Shown in pieces: positions 1 to 6,921 of a stretch of 8,160 nt of DNA. The position numbers and the translations under genes were made by a program. The notes beneath the pieces were generated by a model that worked only from the letters and a program-made list of their open reading frames with translations, searched no databases and was not told the DNA's origin. Origin of the DNA: Ferruginibacter sp. GTDB taxonomy: Bacteria; Bacteroidota; Bacteroidia; Chitinophagales; Chitinophagaceae. The stretch is from positions 1 to 8,160 of the forward strand of contig JAGPDJ010000085.1 in the NCBI GenBank assembly GCA_018057635.1, in the 5' to 3' direction. The stretch's first letter is position 1; the number at the start of each line of letters is the position of its first letter.

Positions 1-693
1 ATTGGCAAGGTCAAACTTCGGATCTGCCATGGGAATGGTACCCCTCGGGGCAGAAGGATAAAACCATTCTGGGTGCTGCAGAAAAACATCTTTATTACGT
101 AGTATAATATCTTCATAGGAATGACCAACTACTGCCTGCATTGAACCGCCCAGCCTGTTTGCCTTGTACCAGAAACGATAAATGGTATCAACCAAAAGGG
201 AACCAGTACCATAACCATACCATATACTCCTGTGACCAAGTGAAGGACCCGAAACTAAATTCATGTTTTTGAATAAGGAAGGTTTAAACGGTACAATATA
301 CCAAACAGGGTCGGGGAAATAATACCGGAACCCAAGTGTTTCCAGGTATTTAAAAACTCCATGTTGAACACCTAATGCGGTATTGCCTGTTATACTTACT
401 TTTTTTCCATCCGAAATAATTGAAAATACTTCAGGCCCCGAACCTGTAGCAGAGGACTTAATCTTTTTCTTACTGATGGAAATGAAAATGCTTTTCGTAT
501 CAGGGGTATTAGATCTTTTCACTTCAATACCGGGATACCCGGCTTTTGCAAGTTCTTTATTTAATGTATTTACTGTACCGATGATACTATCAATCTGCAA
601 AACAGAAAAAGATCCCCCAACTATTATAGACTGACCATTGCAAATTAAAAAACTAAAGGATAGAAATATTGCAGATATAATATGGACCAACAT
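1..693 (-). CDS. Secreted DUF4838 / alpha-glucuronidase-N-like protein, N-terminal part (runs off left edge)
   Basis: An open frame of 231 codons starts at ATG 693-691 and reaches base 1 without a stop, so the C-terminal part is missing. Residues 1-20 form a signal peptide: short N-terminus, hydrophobic core (IISAIFLSFSFLI), then C-N-G before Gln21, a common mature start in Bacteroidota. Cys18 is preceded by Ile, so a lipobox is not convincing. Residues 25-135 resemble the alpha/beta domain found at the N-terminus of GH67 and GH20-type hydrolases: a stretch with ISDGKKVSITGNTALGVQHG (97-111 region), then KYLETLGFRYYFPDPVW (115-131). Residues 205-211 (QHPEWF) followed by a polar loop match the start of a DUF4838 domain as I remember it. 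It begins 9 bases after the methyltransferase stop, with no Shine-Dalgarno, so it looks co-transcribed. Full-length relatives are several hundred residues longer. An exported glycan-binding or hydrolytic role is inferred; no catalytic residues are visible in this part. Confidence 0.72.
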   Translation of the reverse strand, partial: MLVHIISAIFLSFSFLICNGQSIIVGGSFSVLQIDSIIGTVNTLNKELAKAGYPGIEVKRSNTPDTKSIFISISKKKIKSSATGSGPEVFSIISDGKKVSITGNTALGVQHGVFKYLETLGFRYYFPDPVWYIVPFKPSLFKNMNLVSGPSLGHRSIWYGYGTGSLLVDTIYRFWYKANRLGGSMQAVVGHSYEDIILRNKDVFLQHPEWFYPSAPRGTIPMADPKFDLAN

Positions 694-702
694 GGCTATA
701 TA

Positions 703-1419
703 TTAATGTGCGATTTTACACCAATACCGCTGGATTCCAAAGATATATTCTGCTTCCAATATTTGAATTCCACATTCTGAAAAAATTGCTTTCATTGCAT
801 GCCTGTCGAATTCTGACACATGATCAGCATCCGTATAGATCAAATCCATTTGTTGATCCTTTCTAAAGTGATTCAATATCGTGCCATCATAATCCGGAAG
901 TTCAATATATATATGATCGAAATATTGTTTATACTGCAGTAAAAATTCTTTAGGGTGATCAATATGCTCAAGGATATGTGAAAGCATCAATACATCATAC
1001 TTCTCTTCATTATTTTCAAGAAATTTAATAGCATCGAGTGCATAAAACTGAACATCATGCTTTCTGTATTTAATTTTAGCATTTTCGATTGCTTTGCTGT
1101 TATAGTCAATACCTACAACTTTTTTTGAAAAATCAGATACTAAAAATGATACGAGTCCATTACCGCAGCCTAAATCAACTACTGAATGTCCTTGTTTAAT
1201 ATATTTTTTCAGGAAATCAATTCTATATGTGACTACAGGATGATTCTTATAGTCATACATATTAACAGACAACTCATAAGACAAGCGGTTAAATATCCAT
1301 TCAAGATTAAGAAACAATCGGTATTTAGCCCTTGCAGATATTGGTAAAATACGTTTCAAAAAGTAAAAAAAAGAAACTAAATAAATTCTCCTTTTTTTTC
1401 TTAAAAAAAATATACTCAT
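703..1419 (-). CDS. Class I SAM-dependent methyltransferase
   Basis: A 238-residue protein with a Rossmann-type methyltransferase core. Motif I is VVDLGCGNG (80-88), the acidic end of strand 2 is GIDYN (103-107), YALDA (126-130) fits the adenine-contact region, and LSHILEHIDHP (146-156) is the motif IV / post-IV region typical of the ubiE-like Methyltransf_11/23 group. The first 28 residues are unusual: a basic patch (RKKRR, 7-11) and a hydrophobic stretch (IYLVSFFYFL, 12-21), which could hold the enzyme at the inner membrane. The acceptor cannot be read from the sequence; a sugar hydroxyl or carboxyl of the glycan is likely from context, and such enzymes can also cap a chain. The ATG at 1419 follows the glycosyltransferase stop by 24 bases, without a Shine-Dalgarno. 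The DNA is markedly more AT-rich than the sugar genes, and two 8-base homopolymers lie in the first 12 codons. Confidence 0.85.
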   Translation of the reverse strand: MSIFFLRKKRRIYLVSFFYFLKRILPISARAKYRLFLNLEWIFNRLSYELSVNMYDYKNHPVVTYRIDFLKKYIKQGHSVVDLGCGNGLVSFLVSDFSKKVVGIDYNSKAIENAKIKYRKHDVQFYALDAIKFLENNEEKYDVLMLSHILEHIDHPKEFLLQYKQYFDHIYIELPDYDGTILNHFRKDQQMDLIYTDADHVSEFDRHAMKAIFSECGIQILEAEYIFGIQRYWCKIAH

Positions 1420-1443
1420 AAGTTACCAATTAAAAATAGATTT

Positions 1444-2595
1444 CTAACCAAAAATCCTCAGAAGAGATAATTGTAAATTTTTTGAGGACCAGTACTGCTC
1501 TGCAAATGATTTAACATTTACCGACAGTTTTTCCCTACAATCACTATCTCTTGCCACATCTATAATTCCTTCTGCAAATTTTTCATAATCCATTGAATCT
1601 ATGCCATAAAAATTTTCACCAGGTATCAAAAATCCTTTTACCCAATCAATATTATAGGCTACTATAGGCAAACCGCACATAGCAGCTTCACGAAAGGCAT
1701 GCCCGGTAGATGGAGAAACAAAAACGTCTGCTGAAAACAGGTAGTCTGGTAATTGATAATGTGTTACATAATCCTGAAATTTTACAATATCATCAACACC
1801 TAATTCTTTTGCCAGGCTAACCAGGTTTTCCTTATCAGGTCCCTGACCAATTACAATCAAATTGACATCCGAAACGCTTTTCCTGACAATTGAAATTGCT
1901 TTGACTAAATGATCTGTCATTTTTTCAGAATGAAGACGTCCTACATATATCAATTTTATACCCCCGTTTCTGAAATTTCTGCTTTCCATTTTTCCAGAAA
2001 TCTCATTCAGTCTTTTCATAAAAGAAGGAAAAATTACAGACTCCGGCAGGGAATCAACAATAATTAACTTTTTATTGATGATGTGATTCCCCCGCATCCA
2101 GTTTATATAATTACCCAGGTTGAAAGATGTAATTACTTTAAAACAGGAGCGATACGTTAACCCCAGCAAGATCCTCTCAAACCAAATCGGCAATCTTCCA
2201 GATAAAGCTTTGCCGGTAACTTTGTACATCTGCTCCGGGAAGGTCATTGGCACTAAATAGGTTCGGGTTTTTGTAAACAACCGAACAAAAACAATAGTCC
2301 ACCAGGTCCATAACTGATCATAGGTAATAATAAAATCCGGCTTAAACGTCTTTACAAATTTATATAAGCGAAATGGGCTAAGCAATATATCCCTTACTGT
2401 ATTTCCCGATCCTCTAAAATAAAATCCTGACTTCCCATTAATAACAGCTTCTTTATTTTGCCCCATCAGAGCAAGATGCTGCACTTCGTCAAAATAACTC
2501 TCATAGTTTTTAAGATACCAGGAATTACTTTCTGGAGAAAGGTCATTTGTACCAGGACCCTGGGCAAGATTAAATATCAATAACTTCTTACTCAA
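1444..2595 (-). CDS. Family 4 (GT-B) glycosyltransferase
   Basis: A 383-residue protein, normal length for GT4 enzymes. The N-terminal half (1-205) is the acceptor domain, with FKPDFIITYDQLWTWW around 84-99. The C-terminal half has the donor-domain signature: IKLIYVGRLHSEK (213-225), VNLIVIGQGPDKENL (244-258), VKFQDYV (271-277), then the nucleotide-sugar loop FREAAMCGLPIVAY (301-314). Glu303 is the conserved second Glu of the EX7E motif; the position of the first Glu falls in SPSTGH (294-299) and is not acidic. The enzyme should act on the cytoplasmic face, adding one sugar to the lipid-linked repeat unit; donor and linkage cannot be predicted. The start is TTG (2595-2593), overlapping the flippase stop by 8 bases. 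A TAA lies shortly upstream in this frame and no ATG or GTG lies between, and the first residues (KKLLIFNLAQG) are a plausible first strand. Confidence 0.88.
   Translation of the reverse strand: MSKKLLIFNLAQGPGTNDLSPESNSWYLKNYESYFDEVQHLALMGQNKEAVINGKSGFYFRGSGNTVRDILLSPFRLYKFVKTFKPDFIITYDQLWTWWTIVFVRLFTKTRTYLVPMTFPEQMYKVTGKALSGRLPIWFERILLGLTYRSCFKVITSFNLGNYINWMRGNHIINKKLIIVDSLPESVIFPSFMKRLNEISGKMESRNFRNGGIKLIYVGRLHSEKMTDHLVKAISIVRKSVSDVNLIVIGQGPDKENLVSLAKELGVDDIVKFQDYVTHYQLPDYLFSADVFVSPSTGHAFREAAMCGLPIVAYNIDWVKGFLIPGENFYGIDSMDYEKFAEGIIDVARDSDCREKLSVNVKSFAEQYWSSKNLQLSLLRIFG
2588..2595 (-). other. Overlap of flippase stop and TTG start of the glycosyltransferase
   Basis: On the coding strand the bases read TTGAGTAA: TTG starts the glycosyltransferase and the TAA ends the flippase in another frame. 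No Shine-Dalgarno stands upstream; the preceding bases are the A-rich AAAGAAA. The arrangement suggests translational coupling, so that transferase output depends on ribosomes finishing the flippase. The coupling is inferred; the overlap is read directly. Confidence 0.7.
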
Positions 2596-4030
2596 TTTCT
2601 TTAGGTTTAACCATCTTAAATGCGAGGTTTATATAAGGCAGCACTTGCTTCCTCGTTGCAAATGCAAATAACAATGAAAACACAGTCAAGCAACCTATAA
2701 ATACATAAAGTTTACCTATAAAAAAATAAGCAGTTATACTAACAACAGCCGGTAATAATGACAAGGAAAGCAGCCTGGCCTGAAACGAGTACTTCCTGCT
2801 CACATATATTACTATAAATGCCAGCCCGCTAATGATTGATAATAAAGTGGCGATTGCAGAGCCGGCTAATCCCAAAGGGCCAATCAACAAAAAATGCGCA
2901 ACTACATTTACAACCGCAGCTATAATAGCCATGGGGAAACTTACCTTAACATCTGATACCGACATTATAAAAGGAGAATAGCCGACCAAAGAGGGAAAAG
3001 AAAACAATGCGCCTGCCGATAATAAAATAATTGCCGGAGCAGCACCTGCAAATGTTGCCCCAAAAAAAGACGGTATAAACCAGGTAAGTATAAATGCAGC
3101 CAGGCCAATGCCCAGCCCCCAGGCCATTGTCATAAACGGCAGCACAGTTTCCATGTACTTTTTAATGTTCTCCTGCTTATTCTCAAGCCTCATACTGACA
3201 AACTGCGGCATCAACAACATATTCAGCAGGATCGGTAACTGTGTTAATAAGCCTGTGATCTGGAATATCGTGTTGAAAACAGTCAGATCGCTTTTTGGAA
3301 GATAGGCGTTGATGAAATATGAGTTCAGGTAATTAGTAGTAAAAAAACTGGTAACAGCATAAGGGAAAAGAGGAATTGAAAATAAGAAAATTTTCTGCAT
3401 TGCACTTTTAACAACGACCCGGTCAATAACCCCGATATAGGGCCTTAGAATCAGTATACTTATAAAAAACATAACTATACTGCTTGATAATAGTACCCAG
3501 AATATTTTTTCCCAGCTTAACCAGTTAATATTTACAATAATAATAATTACTAGCAGCGATAATGCTCTTTCAGCCAACAAAAGATAACTCTGCACCTGTG
3601 GCCTTCTGGCAGCCTGCAATGCTTGCTGACCATGCATCCATAAACTGCCTACAATAATATGAAGAAGAATAAGTGGTTTTATTATCTCCTGAAGATCCAG
3701 GAAAGAGTGCAGGAGCCTGAACCATAAGGGAGCCAGGGCAAGAATCAGAATCAAATTGAGGAGGAAAATAAAAGTTCTTGCCCAAAATGTATTGACAATA
3801 TTTTTATCAGCAATAAATTCTTCCACACCATAGCGCACCAGGGCAGAACATGTCCAGTTCAAAAAAACCTGTATGGTATTGGATGCTGCAAGAATGAGTA
3901 CGATATTTCCATAATCAGCCGCAGTTACATGCTTTAAACTTACTTTGAGCAGAATTACGGCTATTACAGATGTAACTATCTGTACTATTACTATGTGAAC
4001 GTAATTTCTTACAAGTTTCTTAATACTCAC
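2588..4030 (-). CDS. wzx: Wzx-type oligosaccharide flippase (MOP superfamily)
   Basis: A 480-residue, very hydrophobic protein with 12-14 likely membrane segments, for example near 12-29, 42-58, 86-106, 115-132, 148-166, 175-195, 297-318, 364-383, 386-408 and 420-439. The start matches the polysaccharide-export family pattern: KLVRNYVHIVIVQI, then a segment ending SLKHVTAADYGNIVLILA (31-48). The later GPLGLAGSAIATLLS (384-398) is also typical of these flippases. It should move undecaprenyl-diphosphate-linked repeat units from the cytoplasmic to the periplasmic leaflet. The start is GTG (4030-4028): an in-frame TGA lies 18 bases upstream and no other start codon comes before residue 132, which would delete several membrane segments. 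The C-terminus (residues 471-480) is polar and its stop overlaps the glycosyltransferase start. O-antigen versus capsule use cannot be told from sequence. A teichuronic-acid or colanic-type exporter of the same fold is the alternative. Confidence 0.9.
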   Translation of the reverse strand: MSIKKLVRNYVHIVIVQIVTSVIAVILLKVSLKHVTAADYGNIVLILAASNTIQVFLNWTCSALVRYGVEEFIADKNIVNTFWARTFIFLLNLILILALAPLWFRLLHSFLDLQEIIKPLILLHIIVGSLWMHGQQALQAARRPQVQSYLLLAERALSLLVIIIIVNINWLSWEKIFWVLLSSSIVMFFISILILRPYIGVIDRVVVKSAMQKIFLFSIPLFPYAVTSFFTTNYLNSYFINAYLPKSDLTVFNTIFQITGLLTQLPILLNMLLMPQFVSMRLENKQENIKKYMETVLPFMTMAWGLGIGLAAFILTWFIPSFFGATFAGAAPAIILLSAGALFSFPSLVGYSPFIMSVSDVKVSFPMAIIAAVVNVVAHFLLIGPLGLAGSAIATLLSIISGLAFIVIYVSRKYSFQARLLSLSLLPAVVSITAYFFIGKLYVFIGCLTVFSLLFAFATRKQVLPYINLAFKMVKPKEIE

Positions 4031-4054
4031 CTGATTCTTTTCTGATCAATTCTG

Positions 4055-4852
4055 TTATCCTCTTTGTTCATCTGTTGTTATATCAGCATCCCAGATAATG
4101 ACCTTTTTCCCATTGATTATTGTATAGGCACCGGGATAGGGCTTTGTTTGTGCCCTGATAAAATTTCTGATCCGTCTTGAATCCCATGTCCAATCAATCA
4201 ATCCATCATCGGGTGTTCTTTTAGGAAAATAGGTAGCTTTTTCATGCTGCTGTTGCCAGCGGCTGGCTGTTCCTGATGCAATCTTGGACAGATTTTCAAG
4301 AAGTACTTTAATGGAAGCCGCTTGTGCTTTATCTAGTATGTCTTTAATAGTATCCTGTTCATCGATTGGTATAGATTGCTGGGCAATGATATCACCTGTA
4401 TCTATACCATCATCAAAATAAAATAAACTTATTCCCGTCTCCGCTTCACCATTGATCATTGCCCATACAAAAGGCGCATTGCCTCTGTACTTAGGCAGTA
4501 GTGAACCATGAATACCGGCAGCACCTTTTGGAGCCATTGCAAGCATTGATCCCGGAATTAGATAATACCAGCCTATGACGAGAATGAAATCCGGATTGAA
4601 TTTTTTCAACTCTTCCTGGTAGCGGGAAAGATTTCCTTCAGCCTCAATCACCGGGATACTATACAATTTTTCAAAATCCCTGAAATCCCTGAATAAAACG
4701 TTTTTAACTTTCTTCCGCTCCGATTCTTCTTTATACTTGATACTAAATGTCTCTGGAATAGTGAAAATACCAGTAACGGTATGACCTGCCTCAATTATAG
4801 CCTTACAGCATTCATACCCGAGTTGAGATGCCCCGAAAAAAACTATCCGCAT
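4055..4852 (-). CDS. Sugar N-formyltransferase-like protein (Fmt/ArnA-N fold)
   Basis: A 265-residue protein with the folate-dependent formyltransferase fold. The Rossmann start is [18 protein letters not shown], the core motif is IHGSLLPKYRGNAPFVW (114-130), and the second motif is FDDGIDTGDIIAQ (146-158). A short C-terminal part has YFPKRTPDDGLIDW (208-221) and NFIRAQTKPYPGAY (230-243), as in Fmt and the formyl domain of ArnA. His115 and Asp151 match two members of the Asn-His-Asp catalytic triad, with the same 36-residue spacing as in ArnA; the Asn position is Gly113. It is shorter than housekeeping methionyl-tRNA formyltransferase (about 310-315) and sits between a sugar SDR and a flippase, so an amino-sugar substrate with N10-formyl-tetrahydrofolate as donor is more likely than Met-tRNA. 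Its ATG overlaps the SDR stop by one base (TAATG). The exact sugar is unknown. Confidence 0.82.
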   Translation of the reverse strand: MRIVFFGASQLGYECCKAIIEAGHTVTGIFTIPETFSIKYKEESERKKVKNVLFRDFRDFEKLYSIPVIEAEGNLSRYQEELKKFNPDFILVIGWYYLIPGSMLAMAPKGAAGIHGSLLPKYRGNAPFVWAMINGEAETGISLFYFDDGIDTGDIIAQQSIPIDEQDTIKDILDKAQAASIKVLLENLSKIASGTASRWQQQHEKATYFPKRTPDDGLIDWTWDSRRIRNFIRAQTKPYPGAYTIINGKKVIIWDADITTDEQRG

Positions 4853-4854
4853 TA
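4852..4854 (-). other. TAATG stop-start junction between SDR and formyltransferase
   Basis: The last base of the SDR stop is the A of the formyltransferase ATG. With the ATGA junction one gene upstream, this makes aminotransferase, SDR and formyltransferase a continuous translation unit, which supports a shared pathway. Reinitiation is inferred from the arrangement only. Confidence 0.75.
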
Positions 4855-5808
4855 AATATTATTTTGTTTGAACCATTCAGCAGTTTTTGCAATCCCTTCC
4901 TCAAGATCAACTTTGGCTTTGAACCCTAAAACAGCGAATGTTTTTTCTACAGAAGGAATACGTAACTCAATATCTGCAGATAACTGTTCTCTAAAAAGTA
5001 TTTTTGATTTGGAATTCAACACCCTGCACACCGTCTGCGCCAGGCCAAGTGTTGTGATCACTGCTCTCGCATTTCCCAGATTAAAGCTTTCGCCTATTGC
5101 TTTAGGGTCCTCAATACAACGCATGAGGCAATCCACAAAATCATCCACATAACACCAGGCCCTTATCTGGGCACCATCTCCATTGATATAAATATCCTCG
5201 TTCTTCAATGCCCTTTTAATAAATATCTGAATAGCTCCTTCCCCGGTTTGACCGGGTCCGTACACATTAAAAGGACGAACTGTAACTACGGGAAGATTAT
5301 GTTGTTTAAAATAAGCATGAGCCAAATGCTCCCCTGCCAATTTACTTACTGCATAGACCCACCGGGCTTCCCCCGCTGAACCCGAAACAGTATTGTCGGT
5401 TTCAGCAGATTTATATGCCATAGAACCAAATATCTCTGAAGTGGAAAAGTCAATAAACCTGTCCTTCACTCCATTGATATGTGCCGCCTCTAATGCATTG
5501 GCAGTTCCTATCATATTAACCGTCATTGTGCGTACCGGATCTTTTATTACAGTATCAATACCCGCAATACCGGCTGCATGCACTACAATTTCGGCTCCTG
5601 CCATAGACCTGATCATAAAATCTTTGTCCAGTACGTCTCCCTTTACAATTTTGATATTGGGATGATTTGCATACCCGCTGTTGCTTAGCGTATCGCGGTG
5701 AAAATTGTCGTAAACTGTAATTGTATTCTTTTCAATTAAATTACTGATAAGAGTGTTCGCTATAAATCCAGCGCCTCCGGTAATAAAAATTTGTTTGTTC
5801 TCTATCAT
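4852..5808 (-). CDS. NAD-dependent epimerase/dehydratase family sugar-nucleotide SDR
   Basis: A 318-residue extended short-chain dehydrogenase. The NAD-binding turn is TGGAGFIAN (10-18), with Ala17 where the third Gly usually sits, and Asp34 (VYDN) should hold the NAD ribose. The active site has STSE (122-125), Tyr152 and Lys156 (YAVSK). [10 protein letters not shown] (178-187) and the late [17 protein letters not shown] (283-299) are substrate-side motifs of the family. The STSE sequence, with Glu125 next to the Thr/Ser position, recalls dehydratases and UDP-glucuronate decarboxylases (ArnA C-domain, UXS) more than plain 4-epimerases, which usually carry SSSxxYG. A 4-keto product for the neighbouring aminotransferase is therefore my favoured inference, with a C4 epimerase as the main alternative. 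The gene shares ATGA with the aminotransferase stop and TAATG with the formyltransferase start, suggesting the three are translated together. Confidence 0.85.
   Translation of the reverse strand: MIENKQIFITGGAGFIANTLISNLIEKNTITVYDNFHRDTLSNSGYANHPNIKIVKGDVLDKDFMIRSMAGAEIVVHAAGIAGIDTVIKDPVRTMTVNMIGTANALEAAHINGVKDRFIDFSTSEIFGSMAYKSAETDNTVSGSAGEARWVYAVSKLAGEHLAHAYFKQHNLPVVTVRPFNVYGPGQTGEGAIQIFIKRALKNEDIYINGDGAQIRAWCYVDDFVDCLMRCIEDPKAIGESFNLGNARAVITTLGLAQTVCRVLNSKSKILFREQLSADIELRIPSVEKTFAVLGFKAKVDLEEGIAKTAEWFKQNNI
5805..5808 (-). other. ATGA stop-start overlap between aminotransferase and SDR
   Basis: On the coding strand ATGA carries the SDR start (ATG) and the aminotransferase stop (TGA). This is the classic four-base arrangement for stop-start reinitiation and usually links enzymes needed in similar amounts. 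Confidence 0.8.
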
Positions 5809-6905
5809 AAGTTGTTTATTGTGTTTGCTATATAAAATGCTTCTTCTTTTGTAAGGCGGTCATAGATGGGGAGAGCCAACCCCTTTGTATAAGCCCTGCA
5901 GGCATTGGGAAATTCAGTGGTTACTTCATGATTATATTTTCGTTTGTAAAATGTTTGTGCGGGTATGCATTGCGCCCCATAATTACTTCCAATATTTCTC
6001 TCCTTTAGTAACGCTATGACTTTTTTTTGATCCAGGTTATCCCCTATTAACACATGAAATGTTTGCCAGGTATGATTAAAGCCTGCCGGAACAACCGGAA
6101 GGGATATTAATGGATTTTTAATTTCTGAAAAATAGATTGCTGCTATCTCATTTTTGTACGAAAGAATAGACGGCAGCCTTTCCAGCTGGCCTGATACTAA
6201 TGCTGCCTGGAAGTCGGTCATCCTGTAATTAAAGCCGGCTTCTATGAAATCCATTTCAGTTTGTTGCGGATCAATTCCATGGTTCCTGAGAGCCCTTACT
6301 TTCAGCATTGTGTTTTCATCATTGGTTGTAAGCACCCCACCCTCACCGGATGTAATTGATTTGCGGGGATGAAGGGAAAAAGAACCGAAATGACCAAAAC
6401 TTCCAACCAATTTGCCATTTTGAGTAGCCCCTAAGGCACAGGCTGCATCTTCTATTACAATAAGATTATTTTTTACAGCGATACGGCATACCTCCTCAAT
6501 ATCACAGGCCAGTCCGAATTCATGAACTGGAATAATTGCCCTTGTCCTCGCAGATATCTTCTCTTCGATTTGCTTTGCGTCAATATTGAATGTAGAAATA
6601 TCTACATCCACAAAAACAGGTTTTGCTCCAACGAGTTCCACCGCATTGGCAGTTGCGACATAAGAAAACGCCGGTACAATTACTTCATCCCCTTTTCCAA
6701 TACCATGAGCCAGTAGGGCGAGGTGAAGGGTTGCAGTGCCATTTGACAGCGCAATTGCATGATTTACTTTAATGAATTTTGCAAAGGCATGCTCAAAAGC
6801 ATTCACATTTTTTCCCTGCACTAACATACCAGAACGAATAACTTCAACTGCACGCTGAATATCTGATTCATTAATACCGGGACGGGCCAGAGGAATAAAA
6901 TTCAC
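5805..6905 (-). CDS. DegT/DnrJ/EryC1/StrS (ArnB-fold) PLP sugar aminotransferase
   Basis: A 366-residue fold-type I PLP enzyme. Landmarks in order are the N-terminal [12 protein letters not shown] (5-16), the cofactor-phosphate loop SNGTATL (54-60), [16 protein letters not shown] (72-87), the ring-binding Asp153 in [10 protein letters not shown], the PLP lysine Lys182 in [14 protein letters not shown] (177-190), and [20 protein letters not shown] (225-244). It transfers an amino group, normally from glutamate, to a keto sugar nucleotide. The HPRK-type lysine motif is that of 4-aminotransferases such as perosamine-synthase and PglE-type enzymes, whereas WbpE-type 3-aminotransferases, as I recall, have FFPSKPLG at this site. 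Because it lies between wbpB-like and SDR genes, both substrates stay possible. The start is GTG (6905-6903): an in-frame TAA lies 12 bases upstream and no alternative start lies between, and the downstream residues fit the family N-terminus. Confidence 0.9.
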   Translation of the reverse strand: MNFIPLARPGINESDIQRAVEVIRSGMLVQGKNVNAFEHAFAKFIKVNHAIALSNGTATLHLALLAHGIGKGDEVIVPAFSYVATANAVELVGAKPVFVDVDISTFNIDAKQIEEKISARTRAIIPVHEFGLACDIEEVCRIAVKNNLIVIEDAACALGATQNGKLVGSFGHFGSFSLHPRKSITSGEGGVLTTNDENTMLKVRALRNHGIDPQQTEMDFIEAGFNYRMTDFQAALVSGQLERLPSILSYKNEIAAIYFSEIKNPLISLPVVPAGFNHTWQTFHVLIGDNLDQKKVIALLKERNIGSNYGAQCIPAQTFYKRKYNHEVTTEFPNACRAYTKGLALPIYDRLTKEEAFYIANTINNL

Positions 6906-6921
6906 TACAACAGAAATTTAC

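Noticed and set aside
383..634. Plus-strand open frame of 83 codons near the left edge
   Set aside because: It lies antisense inside the signal-peptide-bearing minus-strand frame at 1-693, which has recognisable motifs and fits the operon. The plus-strand translation resembles no family I know.
625..693. Lipoprotein signal at Cys18 of the left-edge protein
   Set aside because: The residue before Cys is Ile and not Gly, Ala or Ser, so the lipobox rule is not met; ordinary signal peptidase I cleavage before Gln21 fits better.
1420..1443. Possible promoter or terminator between glycosyltransferase and methyltransferase
   Set aside because: The gap has only 24 AT-rich bases with no inverted repeat, and no room for the Bacteroidota TTTG / TAnnTTTG promoter pair at normal spacing.
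3570..3785. Minus-strand open frame inside the flippase gene
   Set aside because: It overlaps the flippase in another frame. The flippase frame is continuous and has the expected membrane pattern; the small product is low-complexity and unlike any family.
4055..4852. Housekeeping methionyl-tRNA formyltransferase (fmt)
   Set aside because: The protein is about 50 residues shorter than usual Fmt, has a reduced C-terminal domain, and sits in a sugar-nucleotide operon rather than beside def, so a sugar substrate is the better reading.
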